From Ancylobacter novellus (GTDB taxonomy: Bacteria > Pseudomonadota > Alphaproteobacteria > Rhizobiales > Methylopilaceae): DNA of 64,000 nucleotides. The notes beneath the pieces are model-generated. The model did not search any database. It was given only the letters and a program-made list of their open reading frames with translations, and was not told the origin of the DNA. The stretch spans positions 372,001-436,000 of the forward strand of contig QFPN01000002.1 in NCBI GenBank assembly GCA_003241695.1, in the 5' to 3' direction. Numbering within the stretch: position 1 is the stretch's first letter; each line of letters opens with the position of its first letter. Both the position numbers and the translations under genes were made by a program. Positions 14,667-24,672 of the stretch are shown here, one piece after another.

Positions 14667-15560
14667 ATGCGGCGACGCGCGCTTCTGATCGTCAACGTGA
14701 ACAGCCGCAGCGGAGCGGAGGTTCTCGAACGCGTTCTCGAGGGTCTGGCCGTACGCGGGATCGAGCCTCTGCACCGCGAGGCGGATGGGCGGGAGGCGCT
14801 GCCGGCGTTGATCCGCCAGCATGCGGACGAGATCGATCTCGTGGTGGCCGCAGGCGGAGACGGCACGCTCAACGCCGCAGCGCCCGGCCTGCTCGAAATC
14901 AGCCGGCCGCTCGGCGTTCTGCCGGTTGGGACGGCGAACGATCTCGCCCGCACCCTCGGCCTGCCGGTCGACCTCGACGCCGCCATGGACGTCGTCGCGG
15001 AAGGCGCGACGCGTCGCATCGACCTCGGTCTCGTCAACGACACGCCGTTCTTCAACGTTGCGAGTCTCGGGCTGAGCGTCGAACTCGCCGAGGCCCTGAC
15101 GGGCGATCTGAAGAAGCGGTTCGGCAAGCTCGGCTACGCCATAGCCGCCGTCCGGACCCTGTCGAAGGCGAAACCGTTCCGGGCCGAGATCGTCTCCGAG
15201 GGGCGAAAGGTCCGGTCGCTGACGCTGCAGGTCGCGGTCGGCAACGGGAAGTTCTACGGCGGCGGCAACCAGGTCTACGAGGCCGCGGTCGTCGACGACG
15301 GCGTTCTCGACCTCTACAGCCTCGAATTCACGCGCGCCTGGCGGCTCGTGCTGATGCTGAAGGCTCTTCGCTTCGGACAGCACGGCTCGTGGAGAGAAAT
15401 CCGAAACATGCGCGGGGCGGATTTCGAGATCCGCACGCGCCGTCCGCGGCCGGTCAACGCCGACGGCGAAATCGTCACCGAGACCCCGGCCCGGTTTCGT
15501 ATCCTGCCCCGCGCGCTCGAAGTGATCGTTCCGCGCGGGCGGGAGACCTACCGGGCCTGA
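14667..15560 (+). CDS. Diacylglycerol kinase-family lipid kinase (YegS/BmrU-like)
   Basis: This 297-aa protein has the lipid-kinase catalytic signature VVAAGGDGTLN (GGDGT at 63-67) and the following GTANDLA (87-93), then FNVASLGLSVELAEALTG and VAVGNGKFYGGGNQVYE. The family transfers phosphate from ATP to diacylglycerol or phosphatidylglycerol at the inner membrane. Length is normal for the family. It stands alone between divergent and convergent neighbours. Confidence 0.9.
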   Translation: MRRRALLIVNVNSRSGAEVLERVLEGLAVRGIEPLHREADGREALPALIRQHADEIDLVVAAGGDGTLNAAAPGLLEISRPLGVLPVGTANDLARTLGLPVDLDAAMDVVAEGATRRIDLGLVNDTPFFNVASLGLSVELAEALTGDLKKRFGKLGYAIAAVRTLSKAKPFRAEIVSEGRKVRSLTLQVAVGNGKFYGGGNQVYEAAVVDDGVLDLYSLEFTRAWRLVLMLKALRFGQHGSWREIRNMRGADFEIRTRRPRPVNADGEIVTETPARFRILPRALEVIVPRGRETYRA

Positions 15561-15583
15561 AAGCGGGGCGCGGTCGCTGCGGG

Positions 15584-16846
15584 TCAGGCGCCCTTGATGA
15601 GTCCTGTAAGCGGTTTGACGTTGACGCTGTCGGGGAAGATCGAGCTCTCGACGATCGCGCTCGGCACGTCGAGGTGCTCGCGGAGCACGCCTTTGAACAC
15701 CGAGCGAAGGTCCGTCGTCGGCCTCAGGTCGCGCTTGTCGAGGAGTTGCGACGACGCAAGGCCCGGCCACTTCGCGTGAATCTTTCCGCCGCGCACGGCG
15801 CCGCCCGCGAGCAGCGCCACGGTCCCGACGCCGTGGTCAGATCCGTGATTGCCGTTGTTCGCGACCATCCGGCCGAATTCGGTGACGATCAGCACGACGG
15901 TCTGGCTCCAGACGTCTCCGATCGTGGTCCTGAACAAGGAGAGGCCGTCGTCGAGCAGCGTCAGGCTGTCGGCGAGTTCGCCCTCGACGCCGCCCTGGTC
16001 CGTGTGAGTGTCCCAGCCGCTGACCGAGAGCGTCGCGATGCGGGGCCCGACCGGAGAGGCGAGCAGGCGTCCTGCGCCGAGGAAGCCGACCTGGAGGTCG
16101 GTCAGCCCGTCCGGCTGCGGCCCGAGGCCTTCGGCGAAGCGCTGCGACTTCAGCCCCAGCTCGAGGTTGTCGTAGAGTTCCCGGTCATTCTGCTTGTAGA
16201 GGGTGCGGATGAGGTAGAGCGTGGGGTCGGCGACGTGCTCCAGCGCGCTTGCGGACCAGCCGAGAACGGGCTCGGCGCCGCGCAGGATGAGGGGCGCCGA
16301 GCCGATCTCGATCGCCCCGCGGGCGCGCACGGGCTCGCCGGACGGCAGCGCCGCGAGCAGCCGGTTCAGCCAGCCGGTCTTGCTAACCGCGAGGCCGGGC
16401 AGGCCGTTCTCAAGATTGTCCTGGCAGTCGAAATGCGACCGCGCCCAGAGCGGCACCGAGGCGGCGTGCACGATCGCGGCGTCGCCGCCGGCGTACATCC
16501 CGCCGAAGGCCTTCAGCGACGGGTGAAGGCCGAAAAAGTTGGAATGCTTCTTGTCCTTGAGTTTGATCAGCTCATCCGAGCGGATGTAAAGCTCGCCGCG
16601 ACCTTCGACATAGACGTTGCCCTCGCCATAGGGGGCGACGGTCGAGAGGCCGTCCATGCCCCCGCGCAGAATGACGACGAGAAGGCGCGGGTCGGTCGTC
16701 GCCGCCGAGGCGATCCGAGGCATGCAGCCCCATGAAAAGAGACCGGCGGTGACGCCGAGCATCGAGCGCCTGCTGAGAAGCAGGCGGGATTCCTCGCAGC
16801 CTGCCGAAGCCGCCGCAAGACGTGGAGGGGCGTGATCGTGCGGCAC
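15584..16846 (-). CDS. DUF1501 exported protein
   Basis: The 420-aa protein has a twin-arginine-like leader (LSRRSMLGVTAGLFSW, residues 25-40) and the DUF1501 markers LLVVILRGGMDGLSTV near 55-70 and VVLIVTEFGRMVANNGNHGS near 310-330. The fold is alkaline-phosphatase-like, and the role is unknown. It lies 6 nt downstream of the DUF1800 gene on the same strand, the usual pairing of these families. Confidence 0.88.
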   Translation of the reverse strand: MPHDHAPPRLAAASAGCEESRLLLSRRSMLGVTAGLFSWGCMPRIASAATTDPRLLVVILRGGMDGLSTVAPYGEGNVYVEGRGELYIRSDELIKLKDKKHSNFFGLHPSLKAFGGMYAGGDAAIVHAASVPLWARSHFDCQDNLENGLPGLAVSKTGWLNRLLAALPSGEPVRARGAIEIGSAPLILRGAEPVLGWSASALEHVADPTLYLIRTLYKQNDRELYDNLELGLKSQRFAEGLGPQPDGLTDLQVGFLGAGRLLASPVGPRIATLSVSGWDTHTDQGGVEGELADSLTLLDDGLSLFRTTIGDVWSQTVVLIVTEFGRMVANNGNHGSDHGVGTVALLAGGAVRGGKIHAKWPGLASSQLLDKRDLRPTTDLRSVFKGVLREHLDVPSAIVESSIFPDSVNVKPLTGLIKGA

Positions 16847-16852
16847 TGACCC

Positions 16853-18184
16853 TTACCTTCTCTGGAATTCGGGCGAGGCGAACAGGATTGTCAGACCGGC
16901 GAGCTGCGATCCGCCGGCGGCGACGCGCTCGAACGTCTGGCGAGACATCGCCCCGCCGTAGAGGCCCCGCGCAAGCGTCGCCGGGTCGACCGTCTTGCGA
17001 CGGCCGATGATCTTGGAAATCTGCTGGACGGCGTCGAGGCGGAACGCGACGGAGCTGGGCGACAGCCAATCCGCCGTATCGTCTGAAAAGCCCTCGGGCG
17101 AGGGAGGATCCCAGAACGGCTGGTTCAGGCCGACGAGGATCCGGTCGAGCAATCCTTCCTCGTCGGGTAGAAGCGAAGTGCCGAGAGCGCGGAACTGAGC
17201 GATCATGAGCTCGTAGGGCGTCCGATACTTTGAGGCAGGCGCCGTCCAGGCTCTCTCAAGGCCGATCAGCGTTTCCGTGACCTGCTTGAGGTCGCCGCCC
17301 GTGTCGAGAAAAGTCTGAACGAGCGGATTGACCAGATCGTCCGAGGGATCGTCGGTGACGAAGTGCCGGACGAGTTTGGTCGCGATTCTTCGTGCTGTTG
17401 CCGGATGCGAAGACATGAGGTCGAAGGCTTTATCGGCCTGCTCCATGTCGCCTTCCGGAATCGTGACGCCGAAGAAGGGCTGTGGGCCGGGCTGGTGCCA
17501 TTCGGCCCTGTAGAAGAACTGCCCCGCATTGCTGGGCGTCTCCTCCTTCTTGAGGACGACCGACCAGCCGGTGAGCATCTTGGCGAGCGCCTTGACGTCC
17601 GATTCGCCGTAGTTTCCGGAACCGACCGTATGCAGCTCGAGCATCTCGCGCGCGAGGTTCTCGGTGTAGCTGACGCGTCTCTTCAGGCCGAAGGCCGATT
17701 CCTCACCGATCGACATGTCGTTGTCGAGGAATCGGATCATCCCCGGATGGCGCATCACCTGCTTGAGCATCTGCGGGAAAGTTCCGAGCACGTTCGGACG
17801 GATGACGTCGCGCTCGAACTGCCCGATGGTCGCTCGCAGCAGGGGCGCCTTCCTGAACGACATCGCGAAATGGTTGCTCCAGAAGAGCGTCAGTCGCTCC
17901 GCGAAGCCGATCTCGGGTTGCAGATGCTTTTTGATGCGCGCCCGGACTTCGACCACGCGGACCGCGTCCGGTCGGGGAGAGGGCTGGGCGCCTTCGAAGC
18001 ACGCCGCGGCGTAGCTCGGCAGCGACGGGTCATTGATCAGCGCGACGCCGGGAGTCGCAAGTTCGGCGACGAGCGCGGCGGCGGGATCGTCTGCGATGCG
18101 CGCCAGGCCGCCGGGCTTCGCTCCAAGACCAAAACGATGAAAGACAAGGGACGCACGCAATGCTTTGGATTTGCTGGCGGCCAT
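16853..18184 (-). CDS. DUF1800 protein
   Basis: This 443-aa protein matches DUF1800: FHRFGLGAKPGGLARIADDP at the start, FWSNHFAMSFRK, YTENLAREMLELHTVGSGNY (about 230-249) and HFVTDDPSDDLV. Its function is unknown; it is nearly always paired with a DUF1501 gene, as here. An upstream in-frame start at 18373 adds 63 residues translated from AT-rich intergenic DNA; ATG 18184 begins at the conserved domain. Confidence 0.87.
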   Translation of the reverse strand: MAASKSKALRASLVFHRFGLGAKPGGLARIADDPAAALVAELATPGVALINDPSLPSYAAACFEGAQPSPRPDAVRVVEVRARIKKHLQPEIGFAERLTLFWSNHFAMSFRKAPLLRATIGQFERDVIRPNVLGTFPQMLKQVMRHPGMIRFLDNDMSIGEESAFGLKRRVSYTENLAREMLELHTVGSGNYGESDVKALAKMLTGWSVVLKKEETPSNAGQFFYRAEWHQPGPQPFFGVTIPEGDMEQADKAFDLMSSHPATARRIATKLVRHFVTDDPSDDLVNPLVQTFLDTGGDLKQVTETLIGLERAWTAPASKYRTPYELMIAQFRALGTSLLPDEEGLLDRILVGLNQPFWDPPSPEGFSDDTADWLSPSSVAFRLDAVQQISKIIGRRKTVDPATLARGLYGGAMSRQTFERVAAGGSQLAGLTILFASPEFQRR

Positions 18185-18594
18185 GGTCACGACTTCGATA
18201 CGTCTAGAATTTGAATAAAATGTCCGCGTATTTGGCGGGTCCGAGCGCCAGACGTACTGGAAGAAGATGTAACTATTCTTAATTGCACATCGAATCTGGC
18301 ATGCCAGATGCCAGAAATGCGCTTGCGACCTTGCGTATTGCGGACAAGGACGCGCAGGCGGCGGCGTCGCCATTTTCCGCGACTGGAGGCCACGTTTTGG
18401 GGCGTCTCCATTTTCGCATTGGAATTGTTACGCTTTGCAGTCGGCCCGGCTTGCGCCTTAAGTCTCACCGGTCTAAGCCTCGCCGCGACCGCAGGATGCG
18501 GCTCGCGGAAACGGAGATGGGCGCGCTTTCGGTATGATCGCGCGACGTCTACGGACCCGCCGAGGCGCCGCAGCTTACGAGGCCTGGGACGCGA
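18185..18594. other. Intergenic region between DUF1800 and nuo promoters, with a 14-bp palindrome
   Basis: No gene is visible in these 410 bp. The AT-rich left part (18190-18300) should hold the DUF1800 promoter, and the right part should hold the nuo promoter. TCTGGCATGCCAGA (18295-18308) is a perfect 14-bp palindrome followed 1 bp later by another GCCAGA half, which looks like an operator. Confidence 0.5.
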
Positions 18595-18960
18595 ATGACC
18601 GATCTCCTCGCCGACTATCTTCCGCTGGTGATCTTTCTCGGCGTCGCGCTGGTCGTGGGGCTTGCTCTTCTCGCGGCTCCCTTCCTCGTCGCCTACCAGA
18701 ACCCCGATCCTGAAAAGCTGTCGGCCTACGAGTGCGGCTTCAACGCCTTCGACGACGCGCGCATGAAGTTCGACGTGCGCTTTTACCTCGTCGCCATTCT
18801 CTTCATTATCTTCGACTTGGAAGTCGCCTTCCTGTTCCCGTGGGCGGTCGCGTTCAACGACGTCGGGTTGTTCGGCTTCTGGTCGATGATGGCGTTCCTC
18901 GGCGTGCTGACGATCGGCTTCGTCTATGAGTGGCGCAAGGGAGCGCTGGAATGGGATTGA
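18595..18960 (+). CDS. nuoA: NADH-quinone oxidoreductase subunit A
   Basis: A 121-aa, three-span membrane subunit of complex I. It has the conserved loop block KLSAYECGFNAFDDARMKFD (residues 41-60), with the Cys of the switch-sensitive loop, then VRFYLVAILFIIFDLEVAFL and FPWA. It is the first gene of the operon, and the coding region overlaps the nuoB start by 10 nt. Confidence 0.97.
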   Translation: MTDLLADYLPLVIFLGVALVVGLALLAAPFLVAYQNPDPEKLSAYECGFNAFDDARMKFDVRFYLVAILFIIFDLEVAFLFPWAVAFNDVGLFGFWSMMAFLGVLTIGFVYEWRKGALEWD

Positions 18961-19529
18961 CCGAGCCCCGCGAGACGCTGGTCGCGCCGGCCCCCAAGGG
19001 GCTTGTCGACGCCTCCGGCCGCCCGATCGGCCATGATGACCGCTTCTTCGGCGAGATGAACGCGGAACTGTCCGACAAGGGTTTCCTCGTCACCTCGACC
19101 GAAGACCTGATCACCTGGGCCCGCACAGGCTCGCTGATGTGGATGACCTTCGGTCTGGCGTGCTGCGCCGTCGAGATGATGCAGGTCTCGATGCCGCGAT
19201 ACGACGTCGAGCGGTTCGGCTTCGCCCCTCGCGCGAGCCCGCGCCAGTCGGACGTAATGATCGTCGCCGGCACGCTGACCAACAAGATGGCTCCGGCGCT
19301 CCGCAAGGTCTACGACCAGATGCCTGAGCCGCGCTACGTCATCTCCATGGGCTCCTGCGCCAACGGCGGCGGCTACTATCACTACTCCTACGCGGTGGTG
19401 CGTGGCTGCGACCGCGTGGTGCCGATCGACGTCTACGTGCCCGGCTGTCCGCCGACCGCCGAGGCGCTGCTCTACGGCGTGCTGCTTCTCCAGAAGAAGA
19501 TCCGCCGCATCGGCACGATCGAGCGGTGA
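18951..19529 (+). CDS. nuoB: NADH-quinone oxidoreductase subunit B
   Basis: A 192-aa subunit carrying the terminal N2 [4Fe-4S] cluster: the tandem Cys of GLACCAVEMM, then SMGSCANGGGYY and VPGCPPTAEALLYG. It passes electrons to quinone at the junction with the membrane arm. ATG 18951 was chosen over GTG 18930 because it has GGGAG just upstream and lies closer to the usual family length. Confidence 0.97.
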   Translation: MGLTEPRETLVAPAPKGLVDASGRPIGHDDRFFGEMNAELSDKGFLVTSTEDLITWARTGSLMWMTFGLACCAVEMMQVSMPRYDVERFGFAPRASPRQSDVMIVAGTLTNKMAPALRKVYDQMPEPRYVISMGSCANGGGYYHYSYAVVRGCDRVVPIDVYVPGCPPTAEALLYGVLLLQKKIRRIGTIER

Positions 19530-19539
19530 GGGCGGACCG

Positions 19540-20160
19540 ATGAGCACGTCTCACCACGAGGTTCTCGAGGCGCTCGCCGCCCACGTCGCGCAGGGGCTGG
19601 GCGACAAGCTCCTCTCGTTCTCGGTCGCCTTCGGCGAGCTGACGCTGAAATGCGACGCGTCGGAGATTCTCGGCGTACTGAGCTATCTCCGTGACGATCC
19701 CGAGTGCCGCTTCGTCAACTTCATCGACATCTGCGGCGTCGACTGGCCGGCGCGCGAGAAGCGTTTCGACGTCGTCTATCACCTGCTCTCGCCCTACAAG
19801 AATCTGCGCGTCCGCGTGAAGATCGAGGCCGACGACGTCACGCCCGTGCCGTCCGCCTTCGGCGTCTTCCCCGGCTCGCTGTGGTTCGAGCGTGAGGCCT
19901 ACGACCTCTACGGCGTGCTGTTCTCGGGCCACCCGGATCTGCGGCGCCTGCTGACCGACTACGGCTTCGACGGCCACCCGCTGCGCAAGGATTTCCCGAC
20001 GACCGGCTTCGTCGAGGTGCGCTGGGACGACGAGGTCAAGCGCGTGGTCTACGAGCCGGTCCGGCTCAACCAGGAATTCCGCAACTTCGACTTCCTCTCG
20101 CCGTGGGAGGGCGTGGACTACGTCCTGCCGGGCGATGAGAAGGCCAAGCAGCCGAGCTGA
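19540..20160 (+). CDS. nuoC: NADH-quinone oxidoreductase subunit C
   Basis: A 206-aa peripheral-arm subunit with the 30-kDa signature FEREAYDLYGVLFSGHPDLR and the C-terminal HPLRKDFPTTGF. It is separate from NuoD, as in other alphaproteobacteria, not fused as in E. coli. ATG 19540 follows the nuoB stop by 10 nt. Confidence 0.96.
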   Translation: MSTSHHEVLEALAAHVAQGLGDKLLSFSVAFGELTLKCDASEILGVLSYLRDDPECRFVNFIDICGVDWPAREKRFDVVYHLLSPYKNLRVRVKIEADDVTPVPSAFGVFPGSLWFEREAYDLYGVLFSGHPDLRRLLTDYGFDGHPLRKDFPTTGFVEVRWDDEVKRVVYEPVRLNQEFRNFDFLSPWEGVDYVLPGDEKAKQPS

Positions 20161-20165
20161 GCGCG

Positions 20166-20597
20166 ATGGCGGCGGGCGAACGCATAGAAGGCGGGTGCTT
20201 GTGCGGGGCGGCGACGTTCCGCGCGACGCTGGTCGACGGGACGATGAGCGCGTGCCATTGCGCGATGTGCCGGCGCTGGACAAGCGGGCCGTTCATGAGT
20301 CTCGCGGTGTCGCCGGAAAGCCTTGCGCTCGGCGACGAGGCGGCGTTCGGCGTGTTCAGGTCGTCGGCGGAAGCCGAGCGCGGTTTCTGCCGGACCTGCG
20401 GCTCGACGCTGTTCTGGCGGGCGATCGACAGCTCGGGGGCGGACGTCTCTGCGCAGGCTGTCGACGATCCCGGACGGTTCCCGTTCGCGACCGAGATCTA
20501 TGTCGAGGAGAAGCCCTCGCATTACGCCTTCGCCCAGGTGGGGCGGCGGATGACCGGAGCGGAATGGCGCGCGGAACGCGGAGACGCCAATGGCTGA
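20166..20597 (+). CDS. GFA (CENP-V/glutathione-dependent formaldehyde-activating-like) family protein, copy 1
   Basis: This 143-aa protein has the full GFA zinc-ligand set: CLC (Cys11, Cys13), CHCAMC (Cys30, Cys32, Cys35) and CRTC (Cys75, Cys78). The founding Gfa protein was proposed to speed S-hydroxymethylglutathione formation, but most members are of unknown function. It starts 5 nt after nuoC and overlaps the next GFA gene by 8 nt, so it is translated within the nuo operon. Confidence 0.87.
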   Translation: MAAGERIEGGCLCGAATFRATLVDGTMSACHCAMCRRWTSGPFMSLAVSPESLALGDEAAFGVFRSSAEAERGFCRTCGSTLFWRAIDSSGADVSAQAVDDPGRFPFATEIYVEEKPSHYAFAQVGRRMTGAEWRAERGDANG

Positions 20598-21021
20598 CGT
20601 CCTCGTCAAGACCGGTGGATGCCTCTGCGGCGCGGTTCGCTTCAGCGCGAAGGTCGGCGCCCACATGGACGTCTGCCATTGCGGCATGTGCCGGCGCTGG
20701 AGCGGCGGCGTCTTCATGGGCGTGCCGGTCGAGGATCTGAAGATCGAGGACGAGGCGGCGCTCGGCGTTTATCGCTCGTCGGACTACGGCGAGCGCGTGT
20801 TCTGCAAGAGCTGCGGCTCGAGCCTGTTCTGGCGCATGCAGGACGGCTCCGCAGTGGTCGCCTCGCTGCAGGCGTTCGACGATCCTTCGGGGATCGTGTT
20901 CGCCGAAGAGATCTTCGTCGACGACAAGCCCGCGACCTACGACTTCGCGAACGACACCGCCAAGCTCACGGGCGCCGAATTCATCGCGCGCATGAGCGGG
21001 CAGGAGGCCTCCGGTGGCTGA
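20590..21021 (+). CDS. GFA family protein, copy 2
   Basis: A second 143-aa GFA protein with the same ligand pattern: Cys11/13 (CLCGA), Cys29/31/34 (CHCGMC) and Cys72/75 (CKSC). It shares CHC-MCRRW-G, YRSS/FRSS, C-CGS-LFW and the C-terminal LTGAEF region with copy 1, so it is a diverged tandem duplicate. Its end overlaps the nuoD GTG start, and the nuoD ribosome-binding site (AGGAGG, 21002) lies inside it. Confidence 0.87.
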   Translation: MADVLVKTGGCLCGAVRFSAKVGAHMDVCHCGMCRRWSGGVFMGVPVEDLKIEDEAALGVYRSSDYGERVFCKSCGSSLFWRMQDGSAVVASLQAFDDPSGIVFAEEIFVDDKPATYDFANDTAKLTGAEFIARMSGQEASGG

Positions 21022-22198
21022 AGCCGACATCCGCAACTTCACCATCAACTTCGGCCCGCAGCACCCTGCGGCGCATGGCGTTCTTCGTCTCGTGCTCGAA
21101 CTCGACGGCGAGATCGTGGAGCGCGTCGATCCGCACATCGGTCTGCTCCATCGCGGCACCGAGAAGCTGATCGAGACCAAGACCTATCTGCAGGCGATGC
21201 CCTATTTCGACCGGCTCGACTACGTCGCGCCGATGAACCAGGAGCACGCCTTCTGCCTCGCGACCGAGCGGCTGCTCGGGATCGAGATCCCGATCCGCGC
21301 GCAGCTCATCCGCGTGCTGTACAGCGAGATTGGCCGCATTCTTTCCCACCTTCTCAACGTCACCACGCAGGCGATGGACGTCGGTGCGCTCACGCCTCCG
21401 CTGTGGGGCTTCGAGGAGCGCGAAAAGCTGATGGTCTTTTACGAGCGCGCGTCCGGCTCGCGCATGCATGCGGCCTATTTCAGGCCGGGCGGCGTGCACG
21501 AGGATCTCCCGCCCGAACTCGTCGACGACATCGATCACTGGTGCGTCGGCTTCTACAAGGCCCTCGACGACATCGACGCGCTTCTGACCGAGAACCGCAT
21601 CTTCAAGCAGCGCAACGTCGACATTGGGGTGGTGCCGCTCGACGAAGCGTTCGCCTGGGGCTTCTCCGGCGTGATGGTGCGCGGCTCGGGCGCGGCCTGG
21701 GACCTGCGCAAGTCGCAGCCTTACGAGTGCTACGCTGACCTCGACTTCGACATCCCTGTCGGCAAGAACGGCGACAACTACGATCGCTATCTCATCCGCA
21801 TGGAGGAGATGCGCCAGGCGACGCACATCATGCAGCAGTGCTGTGCGCGGCTGCGCGTGGAAAAGGGGCGCATCGCCACCCGCGACGGCAAGGTCGCCCC
21901 GCCGAAGCGCGCCGAGATGAAGCGGTCGATGGAAGGGCTCATCCACCACTTCAAGCTCTACACCGAGGGTTTCCGCGTCCCCGAGGGCGAAGTCTACGCC
22001 GCGGTCGAGGCGCCCAAGGGCGAGTTCGGCGTCTATCTGGTCTCCGACGGCTCCAACAAGCCTTATCGCTGCAAGATCCGCGCGCCCGGCTTCGCGCATC
22101 TTCAGGCGATGGATCACCTGTGCCGCGGGACGATGCTGGCGGACGTCTCCGCCATCCTCGGCTCGCTCGACATCGTGTTCGGGGAGGTGGACCGGTGA
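21014..22198 (+). CDS. nuoD: NADH-quinone oxidoreductase subunit D
   Basis: The 394-aa 49-kDa subunit shaping the quinone site. Landmarks are FGPQHPAAHGVLRLVLELDG (residues 14-33), HIGLLHRGTEKL, and the C-terminal YRCKIRAPGFAHL and DIVFGEVDR. GTG start with AGGAGG 7 nt upstream, overlapping the second GFA gene. Confidence 0.97.
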   Translation: MAEADIRNFTINFGPQHPAAHGVLRLVLELDGEIVERVDPHIGLLHRGTEKLIETKTYLQAMPYFDRLDYVAPMNQEHAFCLATERLLGIEIPIRAQLIRVLYSEIGRILSHLLNVTTQAMDVGALTPPLWGFEEREKLMVFYERASGSRMHAAYFRPGGVHEDLPPELVDDIDHWCVGFYKALDDIDALLTENRIFKQRNVDIGVVPLDEAFAWGFSGVMVRGSGAAWDLRKSQPYECYADLDFDIPVGKNGDNYDRYLIRMEEMRQATHIMQQCCARLRVEKGRIATRDGKVAPPKRAEMKRSMEGLIHHFKLYTEGFRVPEGEVYAAVEAPKGEFGVYLVSDGSNKPYRCKIRAPGFAHLQAMDHLCRGTMLADVSAILGSLDIVFGEVDR

Positions 22199-22315
22199 GC
22201 GCTCCCGCCGTCATGGCCGCCTTTGCGCGCGCCCACGACTTCGTTTCGCCGCGACGCGTCCACGTCGCGGATACCCGGGCCGCCTTCGGGCATGACGTCG
22301 AGGGTATTGTCTAAG

Positions 22316-23361
22316 ATGTCCGTCCGTCGTTTAGCCGCCGAACAGCCGGCCGACTTCGCGTTCACGCAGGACAACCTGCAGTGGGCCGAGGCGCAGATCG
22401 CGAAATATCCGGAAGGCCGCCAGGCCTCGGCGGTCATTCCGCTGCTCTGGAAGGCGCAGGAGCAGCATCACGGCTGGCTGCCTGAGCCCGCGATCCGGCG
22501 CATCGCAGAGATGCTCGGCATGCCGGTGATCCGGGTGATGGAGGTCGCGACCTTCTACACGATGTTCAACCTCGCGCCGGTCGGCGAGCATTTTGTGCAG
22601 CTTTGCGGCACGACCCCTTGCGCGCTCCGCGGGGCGAACGCGCTCAAGGACGTCTGTCGCAAGGTCATCGGCGACGAGCGGCACGTGACCGCGGACGGCA
22701 AGCTGTCCTGGCTCGAGGTCGAATGTCTCGGCGCCTGCGCCAACGCGCCGATGGTCCAGATCAATTTCGATTATTACGAGGATCTGACGCCGGAGAACTT
22801 CGAGGCGCTGCTCGAGGATCTCCGCGCCGGGCGTCCGGTGAAGACCGGCTCCCAGATCGGCCGCTCCTGCTCGGCGCCGGAAGGCGGGGACACCACGCTG
22901 CACGACGCGAGCCTCTATGACGGCTCGGTCGTGGGCGCATGGCGAAAGCGCTTCGAGGCTCCGACCGCCGAAGTCGACGCGACCGAGGCGCCCGTCGATC
23001 TGGCGCGCCCGGAGGCGAAAGCCTCGGACGACAAGCGCGACGCCGAGGCCGAGATCGTTTCCGACGAGCACAAGCCCGAGTTCCTGTCCGCCGCGCGCAG
23101 CGGCAAGGCGGACGACCTCAAGCTCATCTGGGGCGTCGGGCCGAAGCTTGAGCAGCTGCTCAACGAAATGGGCGTGTTCCATTTCGACCAGATCGCCGCC
23201 TGGACCGAAGAGAACCTCGCCTGGGTCGACCAGAAGCTCGGTTCGTTCCGGGGCCGCGCCGTCCGCGACCGCTGGATCGTGCAGGGCGGGGTGCTGGCCG
23301 ACGGCGGCACGGAGCAGGACGCCGAAGACGCGGCCCGCCGGGATCGCGGGGAGACCGTCTG

Positions 23362-23362
<1 letters not shown>
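22316..23362 (+). CDS. nuoE: NADH-quinone oxidoreductase subunit E with C-terminal helix-hairpin-helix extension
   Basis: The 348-aa protein has the 24-kDa thioredoxin-like core with the N1a [2Fe-2S] ligands Cys97, Cys102, Cys137 and Cys141 (CGTTPC, CLGAC). E. coli NuoE ends near residue 166. Here an acidic linker leads to a helix-hairpin-helix-like module at about 264-323 (LKLIWGVGPKLEQLLNEMGV), a known alphaproteobacterial feature of unclear purpose. ATG 22316 starts at the family N-terminus; the 117 nt before it hold no gene. Confidence 0.95.
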
Positions 23363-24663
<1,301 letters not shown>

Positions 24664-24672
24664 GGGGCGACC

